A stretch of 64,000 nt of DNA from Sipunculus nudus (lineage: Eukaryota; Annelida; Sipuncula; Golfingiida; Sipunculidae): contig CM049316.1 of NCBI GenBank assembly GCA_026874595.1, positions 16,271,839 to 16,335,838 of the forward strand. The letters run 5' to 3'. The notes under the pieces are model-generated. The model had not been told where the DNA came from, ran no database searches, and was given only the letters and a program-made list of their open reading frames with translations. Each line of letters starts with the position of its first letter. The stretch's first letter is position 1. The position numbers were made by a program, and so were the translations under genes. Shown one piece after another: positions 25,301 to 38,151 of this stretch.

Positions 25301-28300
25301 GGACAATACATACCTCCATGATATTTATCAAGTCTATGGCTGCATTCGGTGTTTCTGAGATAACAGTGACGTCACAAAGACGTCACAGTGATCGGTCGCG
25401 CGTCACCTTCAATTGACTGACGTCATAAGTTTGACTGGCTTGTTTATTTTCAGTTCTCAGACAAGAAATGAGTCTTAAACGCTGTTTTGTCATATTTTGG
25501 ATTATTTGTCTCATACAAAATCAAAGCAAGGCAAGGCATTACCTTTTACGCAGGAAGTCGGGGGAACTTTGGACCGAAATGGTTTACACTTCTTTACTTG
25601 TATAAAAAATTAACCCGAAAAACATGCGGACACAGGTACTAGGATGGTCTATAGTTAAAATAATTTATGGATTCACAGTTACTTCTTGCTGTTATTGGCA
25701 AACCTGTTAAGTTAGGAAGGGTACTGACAAATTGTTTTGTAATTATTCTATTTTGAAAATATATATTCTCATGGAATTATCACTTAAAACAATCATTTTC
25801 ACTGAATTATTCAATTTCTGTGATTCATTTTGATATTACAGTAGGTTCTTCAGAGTGTCATTTGGGAAGAAAGAACATATATCTGTGCTCATATTTACAG
25901 GAGTTCGGTTTCGACGATGTCCTGGAGTTCGCCATGAAGTATGCCAAAATCGTGATGGACGTGTACAATAATCTTAAGAACGCCGTGGAACAGTTCAGAG
26001 CCCTGGTCACAGAAAGTCAGAACTTCGATGTGGGCGCAATATTTGAAAAGCTAAAGAAAGCTATTGCAGATCTTCCGGAGAAACTGCTGAACTTTCCGTC
26101 AATCGGTCAAGGTCTCTTGGAAGATCTTGCTAAGTATGATGGGCTTCCTCCGGTCGTCGAGAAAGTAAGAGATCTGGTTCTACACATCCGACAAGTGTTT
26201 ACTGACATCAGAACGGACGTCATGGGACTGTACAATGTAAGTTATATCATTCTGTTGGATCGTCAACTGTAATTCAGCCATTATATATTATAATACATAC
26301 TTATATATTATCTGTCTACAAACGTTATGAAGAAAATAAACCTCTTCGGCTGAGTAGTTCCTTCGCTTTTTCTGATTCACTATTTTTTGTTCATTGATTC
26401 TCCTGGGAAAAAAACCTTATAGACCTTTGCGATAACTTTTGGGAAAAAATGTACAAATATCCTGCATTCAGAAAAATTTAAGTTTATTGCAATGTTGAAT
26501 CGGTGTCACCTTGCGACCTCTCTTGAAACGCATATTACACAAACAATGCATAAAAATAAAAACTATAAAGAAATATTTTAGGAAAGGGTCCATAACTTTG
26601 AGTAAATTGCTATTAAATTCAATATGCCAAATGTCATGTGGGCTCTACTACTTGAGTCGAAATTCAATATTCAAGAACCTCTTTATTGCTTTAGTCGAGC
26701 CCTTTTGTTGTAGAGCGTGATAGATACTGTGACGATTACATTGCCTTGGGCCTGGGAGGAAATAACCACAGCGTTTAATGACATCATCGAAGCCATACAG
26801 ATGATCATCCAAAATCCTAAAACGGCCATTAACCAGATGGGGAGGAGCGCAACAAGGTCAGCTTAAAACATAAACGCTGTCTAAACACAACTATGGTTTT
26901 AGATATTTAGCAAAATGCCATTTTCATATGAAACAGTTTTTTTATCCCCGTCATATGACGGGAGTATTATGGTATACCCACCGTCCGTCGGGCCGTCCGT
27001 CTGTCCGTCCATCCGTTAACGTTTAGTGTCGCCGCAATTACTTACCGGGGCTTTTCACCAAACTCACCATAACTACTAATCAACAGATTATCTTACCCGA
27101 GTTCAATTTTGGGCAAAATCTACGCATATTTAATAAGTTCACGGGCCACCAGGCTACTTTGTGGTGTCACCGCGATAACTTACGAAGAATATAAAGGATT
27201 TCGATAAAACTCATCAGAAATATAAATCAACAAAATACCTCGCCTAAGTAAGATTACCATCAAAATCTACGCATATTTAATGAGGTCAGAGGTCACCCCA
27301 CTTTGGAGGAACCGTGGTGACTTATGAAAAAATACTATGTTTTTTTTATGAAACTCATTATACTTATTTACCAATAGAGTTACACACCTCAATCATATCC
27401 CTCACAGGTGACAAGACATAAGACGTATATTATGCACGTTTTCGATGCTCTTGTTGTTGTTTTTTTTTTTTTTGGTAAACTAGAAATCTGCATTCTATGG
27501 AATGCAAGTCCCGGTCATACTGGAGGTCTCTATTTTGAAACCTAACCTAACCGTGTTTGCTTCACTAATTTGAGCCGCATTCCCAGGTTCATTCGTGCAA
27601 ACGTAATTGTGCATTTGAGAATATTCAATGAATCCGGACCAGCTGCCGGGTATAAACCAAAATCTAATCGATTCGTTATTGGACCATTCCCAAAATGTCC
27701 GGAAAATTTCATGAGATTCCGTTCATGAAGAGACAGACACTCACAAACGCATAAAACACGAACGTGGATGAACGCATTTATAAATATGAGGTATATTTAT
27801 CTTTTTATTCTTCAGGATTTTTACAGCAATAACGGCTGTCCTTGCTGCCAAAGGGAGAATCAATGAAGCCAATATCTTCAAGAAAGGTAAAATGTCAAGC
27901 ATCTCTAGGAAAGTCTCGATAATGGTATCGACAATGATAATATTTATGATGATTAAATACAATAACAGAGTGGGGACATAGAGTAGGCCTGTTTTAGTTT
28001 GTGAACCGATGAACATTCTTCAAATAAATCTATTAAACCTTTCACTCAATGGAAAACTTTAAATCATAAATCAATACCACTATTTACACGTGTAAATCGG
28101 TTCTGTAATTCAAAGTTTACCTTACAGATCAAACTGATAATTTTTTTTATTTAAGACAACCATCCCTACTGGTTTGATGTTGGTGGAGTCATCGCTGAAA
28201 TCCTTGATCAACTGAAGGATCTGAAACAAGAGCTGAAGGACGCGTTCAGTTTGCAAAACGTGAAAAACCACATGGACGACGTGGCTGTCAAATACACCGG

Positions 28301-31300
28301 AGTTTCCATGGTAACAGTCACTAACAGATAATTATTTTCTAAATATATATTTCATAAATCTTGAATTTATCATTTTTATGCACTTTAATCAATTTTAGCT
28401 AAAATGTGATACTTATCACGTCTGTTTATAATCATCCAAGGAGTCTACCTAGATTTATGTAGAAACCATTCATAAGTTCAAGCTTTTTAAACTGAACGTT
28501 TGCTTTTCCTATTTTTAATTCTTTTTATATCTGTTTTGTCAAAACCAGACGCAGATGAGACGACAGATTTTTGAGAAACTAGAGACTCTACTGAGCGAGG
28601 AGTTCGATGACGTCTTCCAAGATATCACCATGATGCTGAAACCTTTCCAGGAAACCACGGCGCTGTTTTCTGAAACCATCACAACTGTTAAGGAAGCATG
28701 GGTCGACCTCAAGGAGGGGTGATACACTGAAATATATTTTACACACGGAGAATATTATCACCTCTATGTCTAGGCCAAGTACCAAAGTGTTTATTGTATA
28801 AACTGTCCTTATTCACACTAAGCGGTAAACATGCTGGTCTTCAACACCCTAGCTGAAAACTTGTAAAAACAAAACTGAAACATAAATAAATAACCAGAAT
28901 TATATTAACAGTCAAAGAACAGAGGCCGCAAAATTAAATTTGAAGTAATTTGGAATGATAATTAATAATTTATGAGATATTTATGGAGGAGAGGCTTCTC
29001 ACGTAACTTGTTCTTTTTAAATATATACCATGCTTATGTTCTAAACAGACTGAGCGACATTATTTGTAAAAGTAGATACACCAGAGTGTTTCCACGATAA
29101 TCATATTCATGTAACTTCTAAAAACTAGCTAAATGGCTCTAGGAGTGTAATTTTATCTCTGCTTTGTTTTCCCCGATCTCAAAGTTGGGGGATATACTTT
29201 AACATAAAATTTGATGGGAAGAGTAAACAAAAAATTAAACGAATAAGAGCAAAACAAGTACATGAGAGTTAAAGAACATCAGGTTCTGTCTGCACTCCTA
29301 GGTATGAACAGGCTCGCACCCTTCTTGAGTCTGTGTTTGGGCCTAAGCTGAGCCAGGACTTTCCCAGGAAGTATTTACTCTCGGGCTTCTGTGGAGAAGG
29401 GTTCTACTCAAGCACGGGGAAAGGCAATTACCAGCACTCAGGTGTCGATGTCGAAGTCACTCCAGGTTCAAAGGTAAGACATTCTCTTTGGATGTATATG
29501 AGCTAAGTAAATTGTTAAATCATAATTAATTACATGATTACATTTTTATTAATGTTCAAAAGTAAAAAGCTGAGGAAGTTGGTCACACTTACACTGAAGT
29601 TTCAGATACATTATCAGATTGATTCTTTTTTTCAGTTTTGTTTTTGAAAAAGCTCTATGATGGCCAATATTGCTTCACTTTCAATGCAAATTTTAACTGT
29701 TCTGACTGAAAGGTATCTGGGCTATTAATACGACAATGTAATATATGAAGTATTATAGATAATGCAGCGTAACTCTATACAAATCATCTGCCATGCAGTT
29801 TAATGAAAACATACACATATTATTTTTAAAGTACTTTATAGGTTTATAATATGAATATTTGGACTGAATGCATGTGATATATTGGTTCCAGATAGTGGCG
29901 CCTTTTGAGGGAACTATTAATTCCACTGGCCCCCGCCAGGTGATGATTCAGGTTCGAGGCATGAAAGACGTGACGGTGTACCTGGACAATGTGGACCTGA
30001 AGAGTGAACTGGAGGGGCAAGACGTATGTAGCATACTCTATACATATATTAGCCAAGGGGGTCGTCGTCTGCGGCTTAATATAAATATTAGATTCTAACT
30101 AACAACTAGAAAGGATGGGATGGTCATTTAAGTTATAGGCTTGACAATATTATGGCATGTCTGGGCTTTCAGGAGCGCGGGGGTAAGCGTTTCTGACGGA
30201 CGGAAAATCTCTTACGGACGCTCGGTTCTGAGTATTCAAGCGTGCGGTGGGACTCCCGAATTTCTGGCTTCAGCACCTAAGTCCTTGTATCAGTCAATGA
30301 CCGTTACTGGGTGCTTATACCGAACGCGTTAGTTGTGTAAACGCCGGGTTGATAACCGAGGCTTTCATTTGGCTATCAACAAAATTCTCATATAATGACA
30401 CGATTTCTAATCATATAATTATTTGTCTTAAATTCTTTAAAAACCTTAATGTATCATTGTAGCCAGACATTAAATTTTAAAGAAAGTAAACAGTGTTATA
30501 TTCTGCACATAATTAAGCTTATTTAACAAAAACAAATATTATTCATTGAAAGAAATTAGTAATCTATAAGGCCTTTATTATTAAATAAATTATATGGAGA
30601 CACGAAGAAAGCCTTGTATTTCTTCTTTTACTTGGTCACTGGTTCAAATATGTAAAGTAATTTGTACATCTGGTGAATTTGATTACACATTAGGTTTCCT
30701 TTGTCCCCCGCTTCTGCGGAACGGGGGATATTGATTTGGGTTTGTCTAGCTGTCCCTCTGTCTCTCTGTCTGTCCGTTTGTCTGTTTGTCCGTCCGTCGG
30801 GTTCGTTTCCGTGCGATAACTATCCTATATTTTATCCGATTTCATTCAAATATGGGTCAGTGATTGCTCTTATGCATACCTTGTTTAGGATTTGTTTTGG
30901 CGTGTCACCTGAAAAATAATTCTCTCTAGCTTAAAATAAAATTATCAAATTTTGGTCCAATTTTTTCAACGTATTTTAATTTTTTATCTTCGCCTGCAGA
31001 TGTCTCCACATTTCATTATGGATCTGTTTAAGTTTTCATGTGCCCTCAAGATTTCTCTTCATGTCATAATTTTGGTCGCTTTTCAAGCATGAAAGACATC
31101 AAGAGCCCAGAGCGGGGGACATTAATTCAACGAATTTGCTTGTTTAAAGAATTTTGTGAATTAATATATCTGCGTTACACAGATTGGATCGGGGGAGACA
31201 ATCGGCACTGTGTTGGCGCCAGGATGGTGTTCTGACGGTCACGTGCACCTGGCTATGGTAAAATCTACAACCGGTGACGTAATAGATCCCAGCCGTTATT

Positions 31301-34300
31301 TGGAACGCAGGGAATTAAAAACACCCAAGTGGGTTCAGGAATGTGACCAATACCAGCTGGTTTGGAAGGTACAGCACATTTTGTAGTGATATTAGAATAA
31401 ATAAATCATACATAAAAGTACGTCATATTATGTTCACCTTTATTTATACTGAATACTAACACATTGTTGTGCTAGTTTAAATTAGGCAAAAAGGGCTGGT
31501 TTGGTATATGCTGAATCACGTACGTGAATCATCTAAGCATTGAAGACAAATTCCAATTCTTGTATTTAGTGTCATTAAGTATACTAAAAGGTAAAATTAA
31601 GGCCAAAAAAGAAATATTTTCAGGCATCGCTCGTTTTCCATATTTCACAATAAAGTATTTTTATTCAAACTAAAAATATACCGATTTTGAGCTTAGACAT
31701 TTCTTTCAACCTAATAGAATAATAAAAATAATAGATACATAAATAAAAGTAGATATACTTTGCTACATAAGTGCCTGAGAAGCCTACCATCTGTTTTACC
31801 TAAATTAAAAAAAAAATGAATTGCATGAATTATAAATGTATTTTATACCAATATTAATTTCCTCCAGGGAGATGTTATATCAAGTGGCCGAGTCGCAGGA
31901 ACTCCAGAAGAGGAAGATAAAACCCCCGATATCAAGGACGCCCCGGATCTCTCCAGCATGAACTGGGATGAATTAAAAATCAATATCGGGTATACAAGTC
32001 CAATACTGCTTGTAGCTCGTCGGGCCATGAGCTTATGCCATGGAGTTGCGGCACCCGGTGTCTTTCTGTTGGTCCGCCAGTCCGTCCGGTGTCCGTCCAC
32101 AATTCACAAAAAATTTTTCTCCTTTTGTATCTTGACTGATTCTGATTTTGTCTAATTTCTTATCTTATAGGGATAGATGTGATCTTTTAAACGTCTACAT
32201 CGGATTTTAAAATTAATTAATTATGCAGATTAATGCAAAAAGTGTTCCTTATATTTGTTCACCGATTTCGAGTCTGCCTATCTGATTGGGCTTGGAGCCG
32301 CCTTCTCAACGTTTACACAGAATTTCGAAACTAGAATTGCGCAGATACCAACTTATTGATTATGGTATAATGGTATAAATATCGGGGCTTCAAGATGAGC
32401 ACAATGTCATTGATGTTCTTGGTTCTCAAGCTGCGTGATCGACACCTTTACTGTAACATTTCATAGCTCCTTTAAGAAATGGAAAAAATCATCAGTCGGA
32501 CATGGAGCTTGCAGGCAGAACTTGGGGGGGGGGGATATTGTTCACGCATGCGCACTGCCACTGAATATAAATATTTTCACATGATAACTGAAGTCGATTC
32601 CATACATTTAAACAAAGTCGCTATAAAATTACAGTCCGGACGTATCAGAGGGTCTGAGAAAAACCAAATGTCGCTTCCCATTTAGCAGCAAGAAAGCAGC
32701 AAAACAGGGTTTATCTGAACATTAATCTCTTTACCACGGGATACCAATGTGTATATAATGTAACCAGGATTGTCACAATGAGGGAAAACATTGTTTAAAT
32801 AAAACCTGTCTGTCGGGGGGGGGGGGGGGGTTATCTTATGCAGCAAGTGTCATCTCAAAACAAGCTATTTGCAGTTTTCCAATGGTCAGAAGTCTTCAGC
32901 TATCATCGTTTGGAATTGTATTATTTTAGGGACCATGATAGTGACAGTGAAGAGGGTGACGGTGGCAACAGTGACGGATCTGATGACAACGGAGGGAGTG
33001 ATAATGGCAGTACAGACATTGGTGACAAGCTTGGAGGTAATGCTTACATTCGTGACCCTAACACTGCACACACACATACGAATATACTTTTTTTTATTTG
33101 TTCGGTTATGCCGTTTATCCATCGTAAAGAAACCCAGAGACAAGATTCATGGGTGAATTATCAAATTTCGAAAAGGGGCGGGTATTGTTTCGTTAACTGG
33201 TAATGCTCGACACTCGACTGAGCGGATAGGGAGAGGGAAGCAGGTTTGAAAGGGGAGGGGCCAACCCTCCTTCAATAATTTGTTTAAACGATTGACCTAT
33301 AAATGTGGGATAAAGTGTAGTTATTTTTTTTTTATGATTTATATCAGAAGAACGTAAGAGTATTTGTTTATAATTACCCTTAATGAGGGTCTTGTTATAT
33401 TTTGTTACTGCATTGAAGTTGTTCTCAAACCTCAAAGTTTTGAAACCTGTGTTCATGGTCGAAACTTGTTTAGTTTGATTGTTAAGATTTTATTGACATA
33501 ATGGTGTTGGCGGAGGTATGCGCTCTATGATTGCCTTCTATTTTCTCATATGACCAGTTTCGCATGTATAATTGACTGTATACATTCTTTGGTCTGTTCA
33601 CAGACTTCGGAGCGTCCTTAGGATTGCCATCCATTCAAAACCTCAAAAGCCTGTTTCAGTTCCGCATGGGCAGCCTGAAAGTTAATAAGGTGTTTGACTT
33701 CCTGGAAAAATCTGGGTTAACTTATATGAAAGATCGGATTCTTCCATTCCTACGGCGATTGAAGGTATGGAATATTCAGTTTACGTTCATATGATTAGCC
33801 CAATATACGCAAGTGTATTTAATTATGTAAATTTACAATGCTTTGTGTATTTTGGAATTATATTGAATGCATCTCAGACAGAGATTCAATAATACAATAA
33901 CGTAAATTTTAGAAATCCAGATCAGAGAGAGGCTGGATGAGACCTGAATCTTTGGACATAAATGAACTTAAGAAACAGCTCAAGATCAGAGGGTTTCCGA
34001 CCAATGGCAGCAGGAAAGCTTTGATCGAGCGCTACAAGCAACCTGATTTGAGTGAGTATACTAAAATAGCACACAGTATTTCCTGCTATTATGGTCAAAG
34101 GGTAGAGCACATGACTCAAAGCTGGGAATCTCAGCCGAGGAGCGATGATAGGAAAGAGAAGGCTGTGCCCAACAGCCGTATATAATTCACAAATGAGTGT
34201 GTATGTGTGTGTGGGGGGGGGGGGGGGGGGGGGGGGTCCTCGGGTTGTGTCTCGGGAATCGGAAGGATTACTCATCCATGACCCAGACTTGCAGAAGGCA

Positions 34301-37300
34301 CCATTTAATATAATAGGGAGCTACAGAAATGGAATTCGGCAGATGTACATACTTGTATTAAAAATCAGCTAAGACAGCTTAAGGAAATGAAGGCGGTTAC
34401 CTAAAACAAAAAATAGCTCTGTTAAAATACAGCAGAGTAGGAAAATTAATTAATTATTTATAAATTTATAAATATTTTATAGTGATGCTGACGTACGGAG
34501 AGTCCAGCCGCCACCCATATATGAGAACATCTTTCGTTAAATGGAGAAACAAAGATAACTATTAAAAGAACTTCAATATATGTTGAACATCTGTATAAAT
34601 TTAAATTGAAAATTAAGAAAGAGAAGTGTTTTAGACAAACACGTTATGTTTCCTTCAAGACTGATCCTGCTGTACATGTTGAAAAGAAGAGAACACAGTT
34701 ATGGATCACTCTGAAAAAAAAAATCATGAAAGACGGATCAACATAGACGCCCTGACGTCCGATAGATTACTCATACAAAGGCCCCATTTAGGCCCCAAAA
34801 AATATATATACGTTTCACAGGCACCGCCCGCGTCACTTTTAACCCCCCCCCCCCCCCCCCCCCCGACATGGTAATCTGGTGACGTGCTTGATCGCTACTT
34901 AAAAATATCTATGACTCCCGCGTCATTCAGTTTCCTTCCGAGTGATAGCTTGGTTATTTTTACCAACGAACATACTTCAATACATTAAAAATTCCTCTAA
35001 CACTTTTGACCAGTTAGACCCCTTACATCGTTTATGATTACTTCATTTTCCGTCTATGTGGATTATTTTCTTTAACGGCCGCCATGCGGCACCAGTGTTC
35101 ATAGCAAACGTTGTGTCAATACGCTCGGTTTTCCGTGGAAACGTATACTTACCATTAATAAACACTTGGAACAGGTCATTTTTTTTTGTACGAGAGCAAT
35201 CAGATGTAAAATTTTGTACCACAAGGAGAAATTAATTGCATATTTTCCCAATTTTCATCTTTCGTGACCGTTCGGCTAGAATAAACATGGCTGCCATCGC
35301 CGGCGATCGGAGGATATCGGTTTTTTAACCAACTTCAGTTATACTTCTTTGGCAATTAAAATTTAAATAAGAAATACCAACAATGATTATATGAGATCTC
35401 GGATCTTGTTTAATTAACGCATGACCATAGTACATTCCGATGGGAATCCAATCTAACGGCTGGCAAACGGCGGGCCCGCGTGTTCAAGCGTTCATTGCGG
35501 TATTTAGACATCGTTGTTTCATATTATCTGCTAAGTATGTTGATATTACAAGTAAATGAAAAAAAATATACATATTTCGAAAATCCTTTAATATTATGAC
35601 AATTCTACCTATACATCGTTTATCATCTCATATTTTTTCATTACTTGTCATTACTATGCCAGTGTCTGAGAAATAATTTATTATATTTTTCGTTATTTTG
35701 ACGTTAAAACAATAAAATAAAACGCCGCTCGCCCGCATTATATTCCGAAAAAAGTGCTTGAGAAACATATTATTAATTTTGTTAGGCCTTACATACATTC
35801 TTTTTTTTCTCACAGGCTGTCCTGCATTACGAAGATACTTTAAGGACAACATGTACTGCCGTTTTGGATCGAGATGTCTCAGCTTTTCCTGCATGAATGA
35901 CCTAAAGTTCTTCGCCTTTAAACATCCCGTCAGTCTGTTTGGAAAGGTAGATCCCTGTACAGGAACCGTTTCATTCGGTGTCAACGACTGGATCTTCGAG
36001 CATAATTTTATTAAAAAGCCAAGTAAGTTACAAGATTTTTACCCTCTCATAAAAGACGAACAAGTCATCAATTCACAATGTCAAACTTTCATTTGTATTT
36101 TGGAATATAAATCATATATAATTTTAAGAAGAATCCACTCCGCAAAGGTTTTAGACCACATCTTTCGGCGTGGTCCCCCTTTTTCTGACATGGGGGACCT
36201 TTTTTAGGTTTTTATGGGTCCTCCTGGGTTGGACCCCTTTTTTCTGGAATCCTGGATCCTCCTCTTATCCACTTGGGCAATACTTCGATGACGATGTTCA
36301 CGTAACGAGCAAATTTACATCGGCACTTTTTATTAGGGCAGGCAGGAACACGTTTTGTTATATACTGTGCATTATTCTTATATAATATTGTGATTTCAGA
36401 ATAATATATATGCTCTTGTTTGAATACTAAAGGATAAGATATTATTATAGACCCATTGCCGTTATTGCTGTTGTCATACGAGAGTACCAGCATTTCAAAA
36501 TTGCTCTATAAGCGTTTTACGCTCTGAAACAAAACCATTAAAAAAAGACAAACATTGACACTGGCCCGAAAGTTCAATCGTTACATTAACATAAAATAAT
36601 AACTAATATAAAAAAAATCCACTGATTGTAATAAGGAGGAAACCCCCACCTCCGTCTGTCGCTAAATTGCACCTGGGGCTAATATCAACCGCCCCTCAAC
36701 ATGACATGTTGAAGTTACAACCCTGTTAATTTTCGGATTATTTTAGAAGGTGCCGAAGGAAGCCTTTCATTAAATACAAACCGGAATATGCTCATAGTGT
36801 CACAGCTAGCACTGAAGTACAGGGTGGAAGTTTTCGTAGAGAGTATAAAGGTTGGTCTTCTGCTGTCACCCCATATATTTATTTCTTACGAATTTTTTTG
36901 TACACAACTGGTCATATTGTATATAACTCTTCATTCAAGGCACTTATTCCTGACAATCCAGGAATATTAATATGGCGTAAAATGGTAGAATAATATGCTA
37001 GAACAATACTGTATATGCTTTAGACTTGATGTAGAACAGAATAACTTTTTCTCTATAGATAAGCTTGAATGTGACCTGGTGCAGCGCCAGGGCTGAGGAT
37101 TGTAGGGAGGGAGTGGCGCTGGTGAAGGGAATAGATATTCCTCTTCCAAACTGTACTTGGGGAGAACCGGAGCCAGCGGCAATGTCACTGTCATCCTCCG
37201 CTCTATCTGAAGGTAGAGGGTTTAAAGTATCCTCTTGCATGTTTAACGTTTAACTTTAATCTAAAGAATGAGGAAACGGACCCAGACTCAAGCTCAGGCC

Positions 37301-38087
37301 TTGTAAAAACTCTGATCTGTAAGTAGATACCCGGTACAATAAATTCAAGTAACAACTAATTTTAAATAATTTTTTTTTCATCATTTTGATTGTCCAAAGC
37401 ATAAGTTGAATTATATAAAAAAAAAACATTTTTGGTCTGAATGATAGTCAATACTTATTTTAATCACATGATTACATTGATATTTAATGGCTGAGTTTTA
37501 TAAGGTACTGTTCTCATAATAATATTGATTTCGATCTGTTCATAAGTATGGTGTTCCTAAGTCTAGCTTATGATGTGATTATGGGCAGGAGATTGGAGCT
37601 GGGTATTCGCTGTAATGTTTAATGGTCGCTTAATAAATGTCCTTGTGGTTAGGTAACACGTAGAGTTTCATTTGTAAATGTTGTCATCCATAGTGCCAGG
37701 ACTGGAAGGTCTGTCTGACCTGTCTCTTGATGAGATCATCGATATTATATTTACGAGTGGTCTGAGTGGGGATATGGTTAACAAATTCCTTGAAGATCTG
37801 CGAACAGCGGTCAGACAGTGGGTAAGACAAATTTATCATTATCCTCTCAATGCAATGCACATTCACTCAGCAAAGATAGTGTTTCAGACCCATTTAGAAA
37901 ATAAAGTAAGTATCTGTGACTTAATATATGATATATGTCTAAATTTAGATAACGTGCACATAAATATCGTTTCTTTGTGAGTGCCTTTGGGTTTTTTTTT
38001 TCTCTGGACTCTCTTATTAATACAGTTGGATTATGAAGTATTATCAAAGTCTACACAATGATTATCTGAGATTCTCAACCGTAACAC

Positions 38088-38151
<64 letters not shown>

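Larger units (their letters stand above)
34052..35815. other. Intron 26
   Basis: A 1.76-kb intron holding a long poly-G run (34212) and a poly-C run (34841) and otherwise nothing I recognise. Confidence 0.6.

Noticed and set aside
32869-33203. Alternative frames over exon 24 (Thr/Val-rich)
   Set aside because: Shadow frames of the Asp/Ser/Gly-coding repeat. Only the acidic frame matches neighbouring phases.
35628-35984. 118-codon minus-strand open frame
   Set aside because: Antisense shadow of exon 27; the plus strand has correct splice sites and Cys-rich content.
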